A DNA stretch of 59,054 bases, from positions 1 through 59,054 of the IMG/VR virus record IMGVR_UViG_3300047476_000223. One strand, 5' to 3'. Source of the DNA: a virus. Under the pieces are notes generated by a model. It searched no databases. It had not been told where the DNA came from and saw only the letters and a program-made list of their open reading frames with translations. The stretch's first letter is position 1. The number at the start of each line of letters is the position of its first letter. A program made the translations under genes and the position numbers. Positions 30,676 to 38,082 of this stretch are shown here, piece by piece.

Positions 30676-30927
30676 ATGAGTAAAGTAATTGTGAACTTGG
30701 GGTATAGGTCTATCGTGGTAGACGCAGACAAGGCACTTGCTCTCGCTGAATTGATACAAGACGCAGAGATGTATCAGTCTAAGTACCACAGCGCACAGGA
30801 CGGCAAGCCGTCATACAACACGCATCACATATTTCCTGTCGAGCCGGACAACGGGTTCACTATGCAGATGCTGACTAACGAGGCGTACAACTTGTACAAG
30901 TTAGCAGGTAAGCCGGAGGAGCGATGA
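30676..30927 (+). CDS. Conserved small phage protein
   Basis: An 83-residue protein from ATG 30676 (AAGGAGA upstream). The pattern VIVNLGYRSIVVDADKALAL, LIQDAEMY, and THHIFPVEPDNGFTMQML recurs in phage early genes near MoxR/VWA pairs. Mixed alpha/beta. Function unknown. Confidence 0.55.
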   Translation: MSKVIVNLGYRSIVVDADKALALAELIQDAEMYQSKYHSAQDGKPSYNTHHIFPVEPDNGFTMQMLTNEAYNLYKLAGKPEER

Positions 30928-31133
30928 GTAGAGCACTAACGTTAGAGGCCGTAACACGAGAGGCATTGAAGATACTGGAGCAGGGGCTAAGCGGTGGGCC
31001 GCGTTACTACAAGGTGCGGGGGTTGGATGGTAAGCACTACATCGCCAAAAACTTCCCGACTGGCCAGAGTGTCAAGGGTGGGCTTACTGAAGCAGAAGCA
31101 GACGCATACCTGAAGCTACTAAGGGAGGAGTGA
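30924..31133 (+). CDS. Small early protein, paralog of next gene
   Basis: A 69-residue basic protein with RYYKVRGLDGKHYIAKNF and the end LTEAEADAYLKLLREE. The following gene encodes a protein with the same YYK start of domain and EAxAYxKLL end, so these are tandem paralogs. ATGA overlap with the gene before. Function unknown. Confidence 0.5.
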   Translation: MSRALTLEAVTREALKILEQGLSGGPRYYKVRGLDGKHYIAKNFPTGQSVKGGLTEAEADAYLKLLREE

Positions 31134-31327
31134 TGAGTAGGCACAAGGTGCTGTACTACAAAAGCGATGACAATGGGGTGTACAAAATAGTTAAGCGCAA
31201 GTCTGTTGGGCGCAAGCGAGTGCTGTACAAAGCTGCGGGGACCGCGTGGAAACTAGTTAAACAAGGTATGAGTGCAAACGAAGCAGAAGCATATATAAAG
31301 CTGTTGGGTTTAAAACTTTGGGACTAA
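31133..31327 (+). CDS. Small early protein, paralog of previous gene
   Basis: A 64-residue basic protein from ATG 31133 (GGGAGGAG upstream; a GTG one codon earlier is less fitting). VLYYKSDDNGVYKIVKRKSV and MSANEAEAYIKLLGLKLWD. Likely a beta-hairpin domain with a C-terminal helix. Function unknown. Confidence 0.5.
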   Translation: MSRHKVLYYKSDDNGVYKIVKRKSVGRKRVLYKAAGTAWKLVKQGMSANEAEAYIKLLGLKLWD

Positions 31328-31341
31328 AAAGGAGCAATAAC

Positions 31342-32202
31342 ATGGGTATCTCATCAAGCGCAGTATTGGTAGAGCTGAACGTATCCGTCTGGGGTGCAAG
31401 CAAGGTAGACCGCGATGCAACCGACGACGTGAACATCCGCAACAACGCAACACGTGACGCATCCAAGGTCTACAAGAACCTGACCGCAGGTACATCCCTG
31501 CGCAAAGACATCAGCGACTACGCTGCAAAGATTCGCCAGTTTCATAACCGACAGACTTTACCGTGGACGCATAAAGGTGCTCGACTGCTGCCTACTTCCC
31601 ACGTACTAGAGTACAAGCAACACATGAATGCAATGGAGCGCCAGTTCAATGCGCTGTTGCATAAGTTTTACGTCGAGTACCCTAACATTGTTAGCCAAGC
31701 GCAGACTAACTTGCGCGGCATGTTCAAGGCCGATGACTATCCAACCCTTGAGGAAGTGCAGGAGAAGTTCGGATACAAGCTGGTGTTCTCTCCCCTACCC
31801 GAAGCGGGGGACTTCCGTCTGGACGTAGCTAACGAAGAGCTGCGGGAACTATCACTCTCTTATGAAGCGGACTTCAACGAGCGTCTGGGTAAAGCTATGC
31901 GTGAGCCATGGGAACGACTGCATGAGACGTTGACTCACCTGAGCACTAAACTGACCGATGCGCAGGATGGTAGCGAGGAAGTTAAGCGCCGTTACCACGA
32001 CAGTCTTGTGACCAACGCGCAAGGGCTGTGTGAGCTGCTGACTAAACTAAATATTACGAACGACCCTAAGCTTGAGGAAGCACGCCGCAGTCTTGAGCTA
32101 ACAATGTTAGGTGTGGACATCGACTCCATCAAAGAGTCACCCGAGGTGCGACACAGCGTCAAGTCTAGGGTGGATGCAATCCTTGAGAAGTTTGACTGGT
32201 GA
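31342..32202 (+). CDS. Conserved phage early protein (MGISSSAVLVELN family)
   Basis: A 286-residue protein. Its opening MGISSSAVLVELNVSVWGAS, the segment LTAGTSLRKDISDYAAKIRQ, LPWTHKGARLLPTS and the late LVFSPLPEAGDFRL are strongly conserved in many phages. Mostly helical. The family has no known activity that I can name. AAGGAGC lies before ATG 31342. Palindrome sites 13 and 14 are within the gene, read as PNIVS and LTMLG. Confidence 0.65.
   Translation: MGISSSAVLVELNVSVWGASKVDRDATDDVNIRNNATRDASKVYKNLTAGTSLRKDISDYAAKIRQFHNRQTLPWTHKGARLLPTSHVLEYKQHMNAMERQFNALLHKFYVEYPNIVSQAQTNLRGMFKADDYPTLEEVQEKFGYKLVFSPLPEAGDFRLDVANEELRELSLSYEADFNERLGKAMREPWERLHETLTHLSTKLTDAQDGSEEVKRRYHDSLVTNAQGLCELLTKLNITNDPKLEEARRSLELTMLGVDIDSIKESPEVRHSVKSRVDAILEKFDW
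31682..31694. repeat. Palindrome CTAACATTGTTAG, exact, site 13
   Basis: Inside the 286-residue gene; read as Pro-Asn-Ile-Val-Ser. Confidence 0.85.
32098..32110. repeat. Palindrome CTAACAATGTTAG, exact, site 14
   Basis: Second site in the same gene, 416 bases on; read as Leu-Thr-Met-Leu-Gly. Confidence 0.85.
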
Positions 32203-32212
32203 GGAGAACGAC

Positions 32213-32587
32213 ATGGGCTATCGAAGTGATGTGGCTGCTGTGTTCTACGTAAGTAAGGAGAAACATTTTCCTGTACTGAAACTGTGGCTTGACGAGAACT
32301 TTCCTATAAAAATGTTTAACGACGCTATACGATGGTTTGATAAGGGTATGGTGCTTGAGTGCGAGAACGTGAAGTGGTACGACAATTATCCAGATGTGCA
32401 AGCCTTCGAATTTGCTGCCAATAAGTTTATTGAATTATGCAACGCCACGGTAAGTGAAGGTACGCCTACGTTCAACTATGAGTTTGTGCGTATCGGTGAG
32501 GACTACGATGATGTGGAGGTAGTCAGGGAAGGTATTGCGTATGAGTGTCTATTGGGGGTGAGTCGCGGTGTAATGGTGGAGGTGTGA
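32213..32587 (+). CDS. Conserved small phage protein (MGYRSDV family)
   Basis: A 124-residue protein from ATG 32213 with GAGGAGA upstream. MGYRSDVAAVFYVSKEKHFP is the conserved start; the family occurs in many phages. Later part is aromatic and acidic (FNYEFVRIGEDYDDVEVVRE). Probably an alpha/beta sandwich. Function unknown. Confidence 0.6.
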   Translation: MGYRSDVAAVFYVSKEKHFPVLKLWLDENFPIKMFNDAIRWFDKGMVLECENVKWYDNYPDVQAFEFAANKFIELCNATVSEGTPTFNYEFVRIGEDYDDVEVVREGIAYECLLGVSRGVMVEV

Positions 32588-32590
32588 GAT

Positions 32591-32692
32591 ATGGATGAGG
32601 ACATGCTGTTGATGATTTGTAAGGCGGCGGTGTTCGCCATCGTGTGCATCATGCTGGGTATGGGTTTGGCTCACTGGATTATATGGGGGTAA
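32591..32692 (+). CDS. Tiny membrane peptide, 33 residues
   Basis: MDEDMLLMICKAAVFAIVCI then MLGMGLAHWIIWG. Acidic head plus one hydrophobic helix, as in the peptide at 27038. Tight spacing to both neighbours supports it. Ribosome site is GGTGTGAG, moderate. Confidence 0.5.
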   Translation: MDEDMLLMICKAAVFAIVCIMLGMGLAHWIIWG

Positions 32693-32694
32693 CT

Positions 32695-33678
32695 ATGTTC
32701 GGACGATTTAAGGGTGGCGGTATACCCGCACTGAGTAGCTACGCAGAAGCAATGGCGCACTGGGAGAACGTCAAGCCTATACGTGGGCGCAGGGATGACG
32801 AGCGACCACTGGGTGATCGGCGTAAGAGCGAGATGCAGATTGCTCGTAACTTGGACACTGTTATATGCGTGCTGTACCACACGAACGTCATTACGTTTCA
32901 CCCGGACGACACAATAACAGTCAACGTACCGGAGGAGTGGCGCACACATACAACTGCGGAGTTTATCCATGCGGTGCTACGCAACTACACCAAGTACGTG
33001 GGTATCGCTGATGGTGATGTAGTGATGGCACTCAACGGGCCAACCCCCGGCTATTTCCGTATGGGTACGAAGACTAGGTTCAAGCTGCACCCCAACAGAC
33101 TGGAGTTACTCGGGGGTAACATTGTTAAGAACACCCACGCAGTTAACCGTAAGGCGATGAACGCAGCACGCAAGGAGATCGATGGCTTTCTGACTTACCT
33201 ACGCGGGGCGCATAAGCTGCGGGATGGGCTCTACTCTTCGGATGAGATGCAAATACTTTATGACTTTTTACTTAACCATAAGCAATTAGAAGCAAGCTTT
33301 CCGTTTGATTCGTTCATGTCTTCGAACTTTCATTGGTCGTTATCTTTACCTTTGACTAATAAATGGGCGGGGCGTGGGACTAGCATAATGACGTGGCACG
33401 ACAGGGCTAAGTTTGCAATGAAGTTAATGCGTGAGGGTTCACATGAGGACTGGTATGCGGTATCGTTGTGGTTAGTTGCGAGTTCTTACCTTGTGGCTCA
33501 CGGCAAAGATGTAAATGTCCACCTTGGGTCTTTGACTCAAGACATAACAGACATGCTACTGGTAACGACACCGGGCGCACTTGTCGCAACACCTGAGCCG
33601 TATGGGGTGATCAAGGTAGACAGCAACAGGCAGGTAGCCGAGGTTAGAAACTATATTGCAGAAGTGGAGGCGAGTTGA
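32695..33678 (+). CDS. Conserved phage early protein, unknown function
   Basis: A 327-residue protein from ATG 32695 (MFGRFKGGGIPALSSYAEAM, then WENVKPIRGRRDDERPLGDR), a start seen in other phages. The body mixes alpha and beta elements (AVLRNYTKYVGIADGDVVMA; NPTPGYF-like GPTPGYFRMG). No metal or nucleotide motif found. A palindrome near match (site 15) gives GNIVK. Confidence 0.6.
   Translation: MFGRFKGGGIPALSSYAEAMAHWENVKPIRGRRDDERPLGDRRKSEMQIARNLDTVICVLYHTNVITFHPDDTITVNVPEEWRTHTTAEFIHAVLRNYTKYVGIADGDVVMALNGPTPGYFRMGTKTRFKLHPNRLELLGGNIVKNTHAVNRKAMNAARKEIDGFLTYLRGAHKLRDGLYSSDEMQILYDFLLNHKQLEASFPFDSFMSSNFHWSLSLPLTNKWAGRGTSIMTWHDRAKFAMKLMREGSHEDWYAVSLWLVASSYLVAHGKDVNVHLGSLTQDITDMLLVTTPGALVATPEPYGVIKVDSNRQVAEVRNYIAEVEAS
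33116..33128. repeat. Palindrome near match GTAACATTGTTAA, site 15
   Basis: Core TAACATTGTTA intact; outer pair changed. Inside the 327-residue gene as Gly-Asn-Ile-Val-Lys. Confidence 0.55.
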
Positions 33679-33971
33679 ACAAGGTCAATCAGGATACGTA
33701 CGCACGGGCTTTTAAGTTATTGCTAAGCCGCCCTGTATCGGCGCATGAGATCGTAAAAGAAACAGGCATACACATAGTCACGGCACAGCGGTTGATGCGT
33801 ACGCTAAAGCAGCACGAGATTATTTATATATGCAACTGGCGGCAAGATACAAAAGGACGGGACGCTATCCCTGTGTACGAGATCGGGTTCCACAAAGATA
33901 AACCACGGCGTGCTATGACTCAGGCACAACGACAACAACGATGCAGAGCTAAGAAGGAGAAGAACGGATGA
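33675..33971 (+). CDS. Winged helix-turn-helix DNA-binding protein
   Basis: A 98-residue protein that starts at TTG 33675, overlapping the previous stop (TTGA) with GGAGG upstream. Residues about 11-65 form a wHTH: LLLSRPVSAHEIVKETGIHI, then VTAQRLMRTLKQHEIIYICN as recognition helix and wing. The C-terminus is very basic (RRAMTQAQRQQRCRAKKEKN). Likely a transcription regulator of middle or late genes. The rare TTG start suggests low expression. Confidence 0.65.
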   Translation: MNKVNQDTYARAFKLLLSRPVSAHEIVKETGIHIVTAQRLMRTLKQHEIIYICNWRQDTKGRDAIPVYEIGFHKDKPRRAMTQAQRQQRCRAKKEKNG

Positions 33972-34162
33972 ACCCACGCCTACAAGAAATACTACACAAC
34001 ATCACAACGCGACTAGCTGCGCTGGAAGAAGCACAGAAGAAAGAATGGCAGGGGCTGCCGAACGACGAAGTGATTGAAAGGGCGAATGAGTTTCGTGACC
34101 CTGAGACGTACTTACGTGGGGTATTGTGGGCAGAAGCCAAGCTTAAGGAGAAGAACGGATGA
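33968..34162 (+). CDS. Small helical early protein
   Basis: A 64-residue helical protein (LQEILHNITTRLAALEEAQK, then KEWQGLPNDEVIERANEF, ending AEAKLKEKNG). The EWQGL(P/T).(D/E)E(V/I) and AEAKLKEKN elements recur in the 113-residue product at 38079. ATGA overlap with the gene before. Function unknown. Confidence 0.5.
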   Translation: MNPRLQEILHNITTRLAALEEAQKKEWQGLPNDEVIERANEFRDPETYLRGVLWAEAKLKEKNG

Positions 34163-35067
34163 CACGAGTATGTTTTGCTGATGTCGGGTTCCCGACTAAC
34201 ATTGTTATATCGAACAAGATAGACCAATGGCGCACCAAGGTATTTACGCTAGACGATGTGGTGTTTGGCAAAATGTCTTCGCAGGTAATACCAGTGGTGG
34301 CGAGGATGTTCCCGGCGTGGGAATTCATGGTGACCCACGTTCATACGGAAGGGTTTTACGAGAAGCGTTGGGTGTTTCCGACGAGAATAATAGTGTCTGA
34401 GAAAGGTGTCGAACGGGGCAAGATACAGATCGACAATCCATGGCGTTCATACGGCGAGAGCTTAGTCTTTTTAAACCCACGTATTCATAACGCCATGCAA
34501 CGGGGAAGGTATAAGATCACAACCAAACCCAAGGTAGCTATACAAATTGTGAAGCAATACTTCACTGACCCACCCATTACAGAAACTATAGCAGTGGTAA
34601 GCAAGCAGCTCAAGTCTACTGCGAATATGCAACGGACTACGTTCAAAGCATCGAGAGACTTAGAGTACCTACGGTTAACAGATTTAGTGCGGCCATACGT
34701 TGATGAACACTTAGTAGAGATTGCAAAGCAAGTGCACGAAGTAAACGCTAACTTCAATGTGCCAAAGTACTTGGAGCTTGTTGAGGACACAAAAATATCT
34801 GAGTCTGTTGCTGATGTCCCGGCCAATTCTGCATTGACAGTCATGATACGTAATGATAAATATGTGTTACATAGAAGTAATATGCCAGTCTTTGCGCTGA
34901 CCTCAGAGCACTTACCGGAACAGGTTCGTACGGCGATAGGGCTGCTCAAGCTGGTAGATGACGGCCAGTTTGTGCGGGATGTAGGGTACAGGCACAAGGC
35001 AGATCAATTTTTAGTTGTATACGCTGGGCCATTTAACGAGGAGCTAACATGCAAAACTTCAAGCTGA
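34159..35067 (+). CDS. Early protein of unknown function, 302 residues
   Basis: MTRVCFADVGFPTNIVISNK opens a mixed alpha/beta protein. The first third is beta-rich and aromatic (FPAWEFMVTHVHTEGFYEKR), the middle helical (VRPYVDEHLVEIAKQVHEVN), the end beta again. No catalytic motif stands out. A palindrome near match (site 16) lies at the very start of the gene (TNIVI). Confidence 0.5.
   Translation: MTRVCFADVGFPTNIVISNKIDQWRTKVFTLDDVVFGKMSSQVIPVVARMFPAWEFMVTHVHTEGFYEKRWVFPTRIIVSEKGVERGKIQIDNPWRSYGESLVFLNPRIHNAMQRGRYKITTKPKVAIQIVKQYFTDPPITETIAVVSKQLKSTANMQRTTFKASRDLEYLRLTDLVRPYVDEHLVEIAKQVHEVNANFNVPKYLELVEDTKISESVADVPANSALTVMIRNDKYVLHRSNMPVFALTSEHLPEQVRTAIGLLKLVDDGQFVRDVGYRHKADQFLVVYAGPFNEELTCKTSS
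34196..34208. repeat. Palindrome near match CTAACATTGTTAT, site 16
   Basis: One outer mismatch; 37 bases after the start of the 302-residue gene. Confidence 0.65.
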
Positions 35068-35237
35068 AACTGATTGATAAGAAGAAAGAAGCCAAAGAAG
35101 AGTTAAAGAAGGAAAGAGTGACGAGCATTCTGGATGAACGGTTTGCTTACACCCCCGCAGCAGAGACTGATCTTGCCTCACGGTTCAAGGCCATGGGGTT
35201 CAAAGCTAAACCCAAGAAGCCACGGTTCGGTAAATGA
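35049..35237 (+). CDS. Small basic protein
   Basis: A 62-residue protein, Lys-rich (LKLIDKKKEAKEELKKERVT) with a C-terminal part ASRFKAMGFKAKPKKPRFGK. Probably nucleic-acid binding by charge. Starts inside the previous gene after GAGGAGC. Confidence 0.5.
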   Translation: MQNFKLKLIDKKKEAKEELKKERVTSILDERFAYTPAAETDLASRFKAMGFKAKPKKPRFGK

Positions 35238-35494
35238 AGGGCGACAATCTAGGCAACCAGCACTCGCGTACGGTTAAGGATGGGAGGCTTACCCCAAGAC
35301 AAGACTTAGTTATGCGTCTGCTGGCGCAAGGGCTACGCAGTAAGGATATTTCCGCAAGGTTAAACGTGAAGCCCAACACCGTTGCATCCATAGTCGAGCG
35401 CATATGCGTATCGTTAGATACAAAAACAATGGCACAAGCTATGGCAGTGTGGGCAGTTGCAGATTACATAGAGGCTAATGAGGAAGACGAATGA
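35234..35494 (+). CDS. LuxR-type helix-turn-helix regulator
   Basis: An 86-residue protein made almost only of a GerE/LuxR HTH: LTPRQDLVMRLLAQGLRSKD then ISARLNVKPNTVASIVERIC (about 18-57). No receiver or ligand domain. Such stand-alone domains bind DNA as dimers. One of several possible ligands of the dispersed palindromes. ATGA overlap with the gene before. Confidence 0.7.
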   Translation: MKGDNLGNQHSRTVKDGRLTPRQDLVMRLLAQGLRSKDISARLNVKPNTVASIVERICVSLDTKTMAQAMAVWAVADYIEANEEDE

Positions 35495-35700
35495 GTATCA
35501 GAAGACGCGCCATACGTTTGGCAAACGCATTGGAAGAAGCACCGCGCACAGAGAATGACCTTGAGACAGCAGCAATACTACGCCAGCTTGTACGAGTGCA
35601 TGAGGTGGCGCACGAGGTAGTTTTGGCGAAGACACACGAGGCAAGCAAAGCAGCGTATTGCGAACTTATAGACTTAATAAAGGGGAAAACATATGAGTGA
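35491..35700 (+). CDS. Small helical early protein
   Basis: A 69-residue protein (IRLANALEEAPRTENDLETA, ILRQLVRVHEVAHEVVLAK). The RLANALE..AAxLRxLHEV pattern resembles the product at 36403, so these belong to one small phage family, helical and likely coiled. Function unknown. Confidence 0.5.
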   Translation: MSIRRRAIRLANALEEAPRTENDLETAAILRQLVRVHEVAHEVVLAKTHEASKAAYCELIDLIKGKTYE

Positions 35701-35896
35701 GATCAGAACAGCACGACAAAGCATCATCGACTTCCTTGAGAGAAACAAAGCATTGATGGGTAGCATTGAAGTCGTACAGACACAGGACGGGAGAACCATA
35801 GACCTTTCCAACATGACTGACGAAGAAGCAGCAGAAGCGGCTGACATTCTTATGGTTGCGGGTACGCCAACACGACTAGGCGCGTTAGCAAAATGA
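35693..35896 (+). CDS. Small early protein
   Basis: A 67-residue protein (ARQSIIDFLERNKALMGSIE; TIDLSNMTDEEAAEAADILM). Acidic helical end. Eight-base overlap with the previous gene. No family recognised. Confidence 0.45.
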   Translation: MSEIRTARQSIIDFLERNKALMGSIEVVQTQDGRTIDLSNMTDEEAAEAADILMVAGTPTRLGALAK

Positions 35897-36099
35897 AGTG
35901 GACTGAAGCTATGGCTGTGGCTTTCGCTATGTGTGTGGCGTTATTCTCTGTTGTGTTCGGGTACAAGGCGGTAACTACAAACCCGCCGTTGCCTTGTGGT
36001 GTGTCAGAAATTAGTCCAGACCTGACTGCTGAAGACAGAGAGAAGTGCCGTCAGATGAGAGAGCAACGGGCGAAAGAACATAGGGGGCATAAGCTGTGA
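35893..36099 (+). CDS. Small membrane or exported protein
   Basis: A 68-residue protein with an N-terminal hydrophobic helix (about 5-25, AMAVAFAMCVALFSVVFGYK) and a charged C-terminus (LTAEDREKCRQMREQRAKEH). Two further cysteines. Type of signal anchor. Function unknown. Confidence 0.5.
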   Translation: MKWTEAMAVAFAMCVALFSVVFGYKAVTTNPPLPCGVSEISPDLTAEDREKCRQMREQRAKEHRGHKL

Positions 36100-36410
36100 A
36101 ACGCATCCGGCCCGACGCCAACTTTGTAGCAGAGCAAGCAACCAGAATGACCGAGCTGCTACAGCAACGTGCAGCCATACCACGTGAGGACTTAGAGTAT
36201 CTAGTGGAGCGGGCATCGAAGTTAAAAGATGAGCGTATGCAAGGCGCAATCGCTGGACTGATTGGGTGGGGCGACGAGGAGCGGGCTGAAGTCGAGACGT
36301 TCGTTGCTATTGCTATAGAAATTATGAAGCGCACTAACCTAACAAAGTTACGTGAAGCTGCGCAGACCGTGGAGATACGGTACCTAACTAAGGAGATGAG
36401 AGATGACTGA
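36096..36410 (+). CDS. Early helical protein
   Basis: A 104-residue protein starting at GTG 36096 (ATGA-like overlap, GGGGG upstream). Helical throughout (FVAEQATRMTELLQQRAAIP; ERAEVETFVAIAIEIMKRTN). Palindrome-like CTAACAAAGTTAC at 36339 is inside. Function unknown. Confidence 0.45.
   Translation: MKRIRPDANFVAEQATRMTELLQQRAAIPREDLEYLVERASKLKDERMQGAIAGLIGWGDEERAEVETFVAIAIEIMKRTNLTKLREAAQTVEIRYLTKEMRDD
36339..36351. repeat. Degenerate palindrome CTAACAAAGTTAC, site 17
   Basis: Arms nearly conserved, centre AAA, one outer mismatch. Inside a coding region (LTKL). Weak member of the set. Confidence 0.4.
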
Positions 36411-36648
36411 CAAACAACCCGAAGCCCTGCGGCTGGCTAATGCGATTGATTTGGGGAGACCTCGACTGGTTCTAGATTGCATTGATGCCGCCGCCGAACT
36501 ACGCCGCTTGCATGAGGTGAATGCTGAGTTGGTGGAGGCGTTGAAGAAAATACAAGATGAATGCCGTAGCTGTCCAGATGAATGCGCCATGATGGGTGCG
36601 ATTGCCGAAGATGCTATAGCAAAAGCTACAGGAGAACAAAATGGGTGA
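36403..36648 (+). CDS. Small early protein with KATGEQ end
   Basis: An 81-residue protein (EALRLANAIDLGRPRLVLDC; AAELRRLHEVNAELVEALKK), with three further cysteines in ECRSCPDEC, a possible metal site. Its last residues AKATGEQNG are the translation of the ribosome-site linker ACAGGAGAACA that serves the next gene. Related to the product at 35491. Confidence 0.5.
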   Translation: MTDKQPEALRLANAIDLGRPRLVLDCIDAAAELRRLHEVNAELVEALKKIQDECRSCPDECAMMGAIAEDAIAKATGEQNG

Positions 36649-36871
36649 CTGGGCAGATATGTATGACTATGGCTATGAACCACGCAACGCAAAGCCGCAT
36701 AAAGAAGTAAGAAATTTAACTTGGAATTGTAAAGATGGAAGTGAAATATCCATTGGTGATATGACAGACAGGCATTTGCTTAACGCTTATAAAATGTTTG
36801 GTGACGAAGATTTGTTTAAAGAAATGGTTGTTCGTTTATTTGAGGCCAAAGCTACAGGAGAACAACAATGA
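36641..36871 (+). CDS. Small early protein with KATGEQ end
   Basis: A 76-residue acidic protein (WADMYDYGYEPRNAKPHKEV; DRHLLNAYKMFGDEDLFKEM). It ends with AKATGEQQ, again the translated linker before the next start. Base composition here is more AT-rich than in flanking genes. Function unknown. Confidence 0.5.
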   Translation: MGDWADMYDYGYEPRNAKPHKEVRNLTWNCKDGSEISIGDMTDRHLLNAYKMFGDEDLFKEMVVRLFEAKATGEQQ

Positions 36872-37272
36872 CTGACCGAGAGCTATTAGAACTGGCTGCA
36901 AAAGCAGCAGGGTTCAGATGGTGGCAAAGCAAGCATGGATATTGGAATGTTAAATATCCAGACGGAAAAGAACAGTTATGTTGTGTTGGTTGGGCAAAGT
37001 TTGACCAAAATACCGGAGAGAAATTGCCGGAGCCAACAATAGCTGATGCTATTGAAGAATGCGGTTGGAATCCGTTTATAAGCGACGGCGCTGCGCTACG
37101 ACTGGCGGTGAAATTGGGAATGCGTTTGGAGTTAGACAAAGAATGGAAACGATCTCATGCCCAACAAATACCAAATGGAGAATGGGTTACTTCCCCGCAC
37201 AATGACGATCCCTACGCAGCCACACGCCGCGCCATTGTTTGCGCTGCTGCTGAGATTGGGAGGAAACAATGA
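36868..37272 (+). CDS. Conserved phage protein, unknown function
   Basis: A 134-residue protein (MTDRELLELAAKAAGFRWWQ; WNPFISDGAALRLAVKLGMR), a pattern found in many phages of Gram-negative hosts. The C-terminal part, with ATRRAIVCAAAEIGR, is typical. Mixed alpha/beta; no catalytic residues known. Starts in the shared linker. Confidence 0.6.
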   Translation: MTDRELLELAAKAAGFRWWQSKHGYWNVKYPDGKEQLCCVGWAKFDQNTGEKLPEPTIADAIEECGWNPFISDGAALRLAVKLGMRLELDKEWKRSHAQQIPNGEWVTSPHNDDPYAATRRAIVCAAAEIGRKQ

Positions 37273-37316
37273 CCATCACACTAACCCGCGAGGAAGATAC
37301 AGGAGAACAACAATGA
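37269..37316 (+). pseudogene. Truncated gene start (MTITLTREE remnant)
   Basis: Fifteen codons, MTITLTREEDTGEQQ, then stop. The first 28 bases are identical to the start of the intact gene at 37521, after which the sequence jumps to the linker ATACAGGAGAACAACAATG. This is what a deletion between two linkers or a failed cassette insertion would leave. Confidence 0.7.
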
Positions 37317-37513
37317 CACCAAAAGAAATCAACGAATTAAAGAAACTGCACAACCAATATCAAGAAGAAGGCCAAAAAGTCTACGCCTTAGTGATGGATT
37401 TGCATGAGAAATGTATGAACTTGCAAAAAGAGATTCAAGATGCCGAGGGTGATGACTACGATCCAATCCCGCTGATCTTTGGCGCAGGGTTTTGGATTGA
37501 TCCAGATCTGTGA
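37313..37513 (+). CDS. Small coiled-coil early protein
   Basis: A 66-residue helical protein (INELKKLHNQYQEEGQKVYA; LHEKCMNLQKEIQDAEGDD) from ATG 37313, which follows the shared linker. Aromatic end (IFGAGFWIDPDL). Function unknown. Confidence 0.5.
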   Translation: MTPKEINELKKLHNQYQEEGQKVYALVMDLHEKCMNLQKEIQDAEGDDYDPIPLIFGAGFWIDPDL

Positions 37514-37520
37514 GGCCGTA

Positions 37521-37730
37521 ATGACCATCACACTAACCCGCGAGGAAGCGCAGCAGGTGCTGGATGCGCTAGGTAGTTGCGAAGAAGATTGGATTTACGA
37601 TGGTGAAGACGAATGTCCGGTAGATGTGTACGACAAAGAAAAGGTGGGTAAGGCGTTTTCATTTCTGAAAAACCTACTCGCACTACACGACATGAACAAA
37701 GCAGCAGAACAGAATGGGGAGGAACTGTGA
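37521..37730 (+). CDS. TLTREEAQQVLDAL family protein, copy 1
   Basis: A 69-residue acidic protein. The N-terminus MTITLTREEAQQVLDALGSC is encoded by a 42-base stretch identical to that of the next gene. The centre carries EEDWIYDGEDECPVDVYDKE, the end is helical. Related small proteins are widespread in phages; function unknown. Confidence 0.55.
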   Translation: MTITLTREEAQQVLDALGSCEEDWIYDGEDECPVDVYDKEKVGKAFSFLKNLLALHDMNKAAEQNGEEL

Positions 37731-37771
37731 TCACACTAACCCGCGAGGAAGCGCAGCAGGTGCTGGATGCG
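37526..37771 (+). repeat. Direct repeat pair marking duplicated gene starts
   Basis: The 42 bases from ATCACACTAACCCGCGAGGA onward occur at 37527-37568 and 37730-37771, and the first 23 bases (with C in front) also at 37274-37296. They form the 5' ends of three adjacent genes or remnants. Confidence 0.8.
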
Positions 37772-37960
37772 TTGGAACAATGGAACACGCCTTTGTATAA
37801 ACGAGGAACCGCAATTAAAACCCTACGCCAAGCCATCGCAGAGGTAGAGAAGCAAGAGCCGGTGGCGTGGCATGAACCCGGTTCGTACAGTAACGTGACT
37901 GTGTATAAAAAATGGGCTGAAGAAAATGGGTGGTTGCCGCTTTATGAGAAAAGAACATGA
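37727..37960 (+). CDS. TLTREEAQQVLDAL family protein, copy 2
   Basis: A 77-residue protein starting at GTG 37727, overlapping the previous stop. MITLTREEAQQVLDALEQWN then IKTLRQAIAEVEKQEPVAWH and an aromatic end. The EVEKQEPVAW element is very common in phage small proteins. Paralog of copy 1 with a different C-terminus. Confidence 0.55.
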   Translation: MITLTREEAQQVLDALEQWNTPLYKRGTAIKTLRQAIAEVEKQEPVAWHEPGSYSNVTVYKKWAEENGWLPLYEKRT

Positions 37961-38082
37961 ATGACGGCTACTACTGCGTAGTGTGCGGCAGATATATAGA
38001 AGCCGATAAGTATGGGGTGATTGTACATGACGACATACCTCACCCCGATATGGACTTTGCAGAAGAGGAGAAACCACAATGA
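37957..38082 (+). CDS. Small zinc-knuckle protein, 41 residues
   Basis: MNDGYYCVVCGRYIEADKYG then VIVHDDIPHPDMDFAEEEKP. One CVVC knuckle and two His may bind zinc. The VIVHDDxPHPDMxF pattern is common in phage small proteins. ATGA overlaps on both sides. Its start resembles that of the zinc protein at 25951. Confidence 0.6.
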   Translation: MNDGYYCVVCGRYIEADKYGVIVHDDIPHPDMDFAEEEKPQ

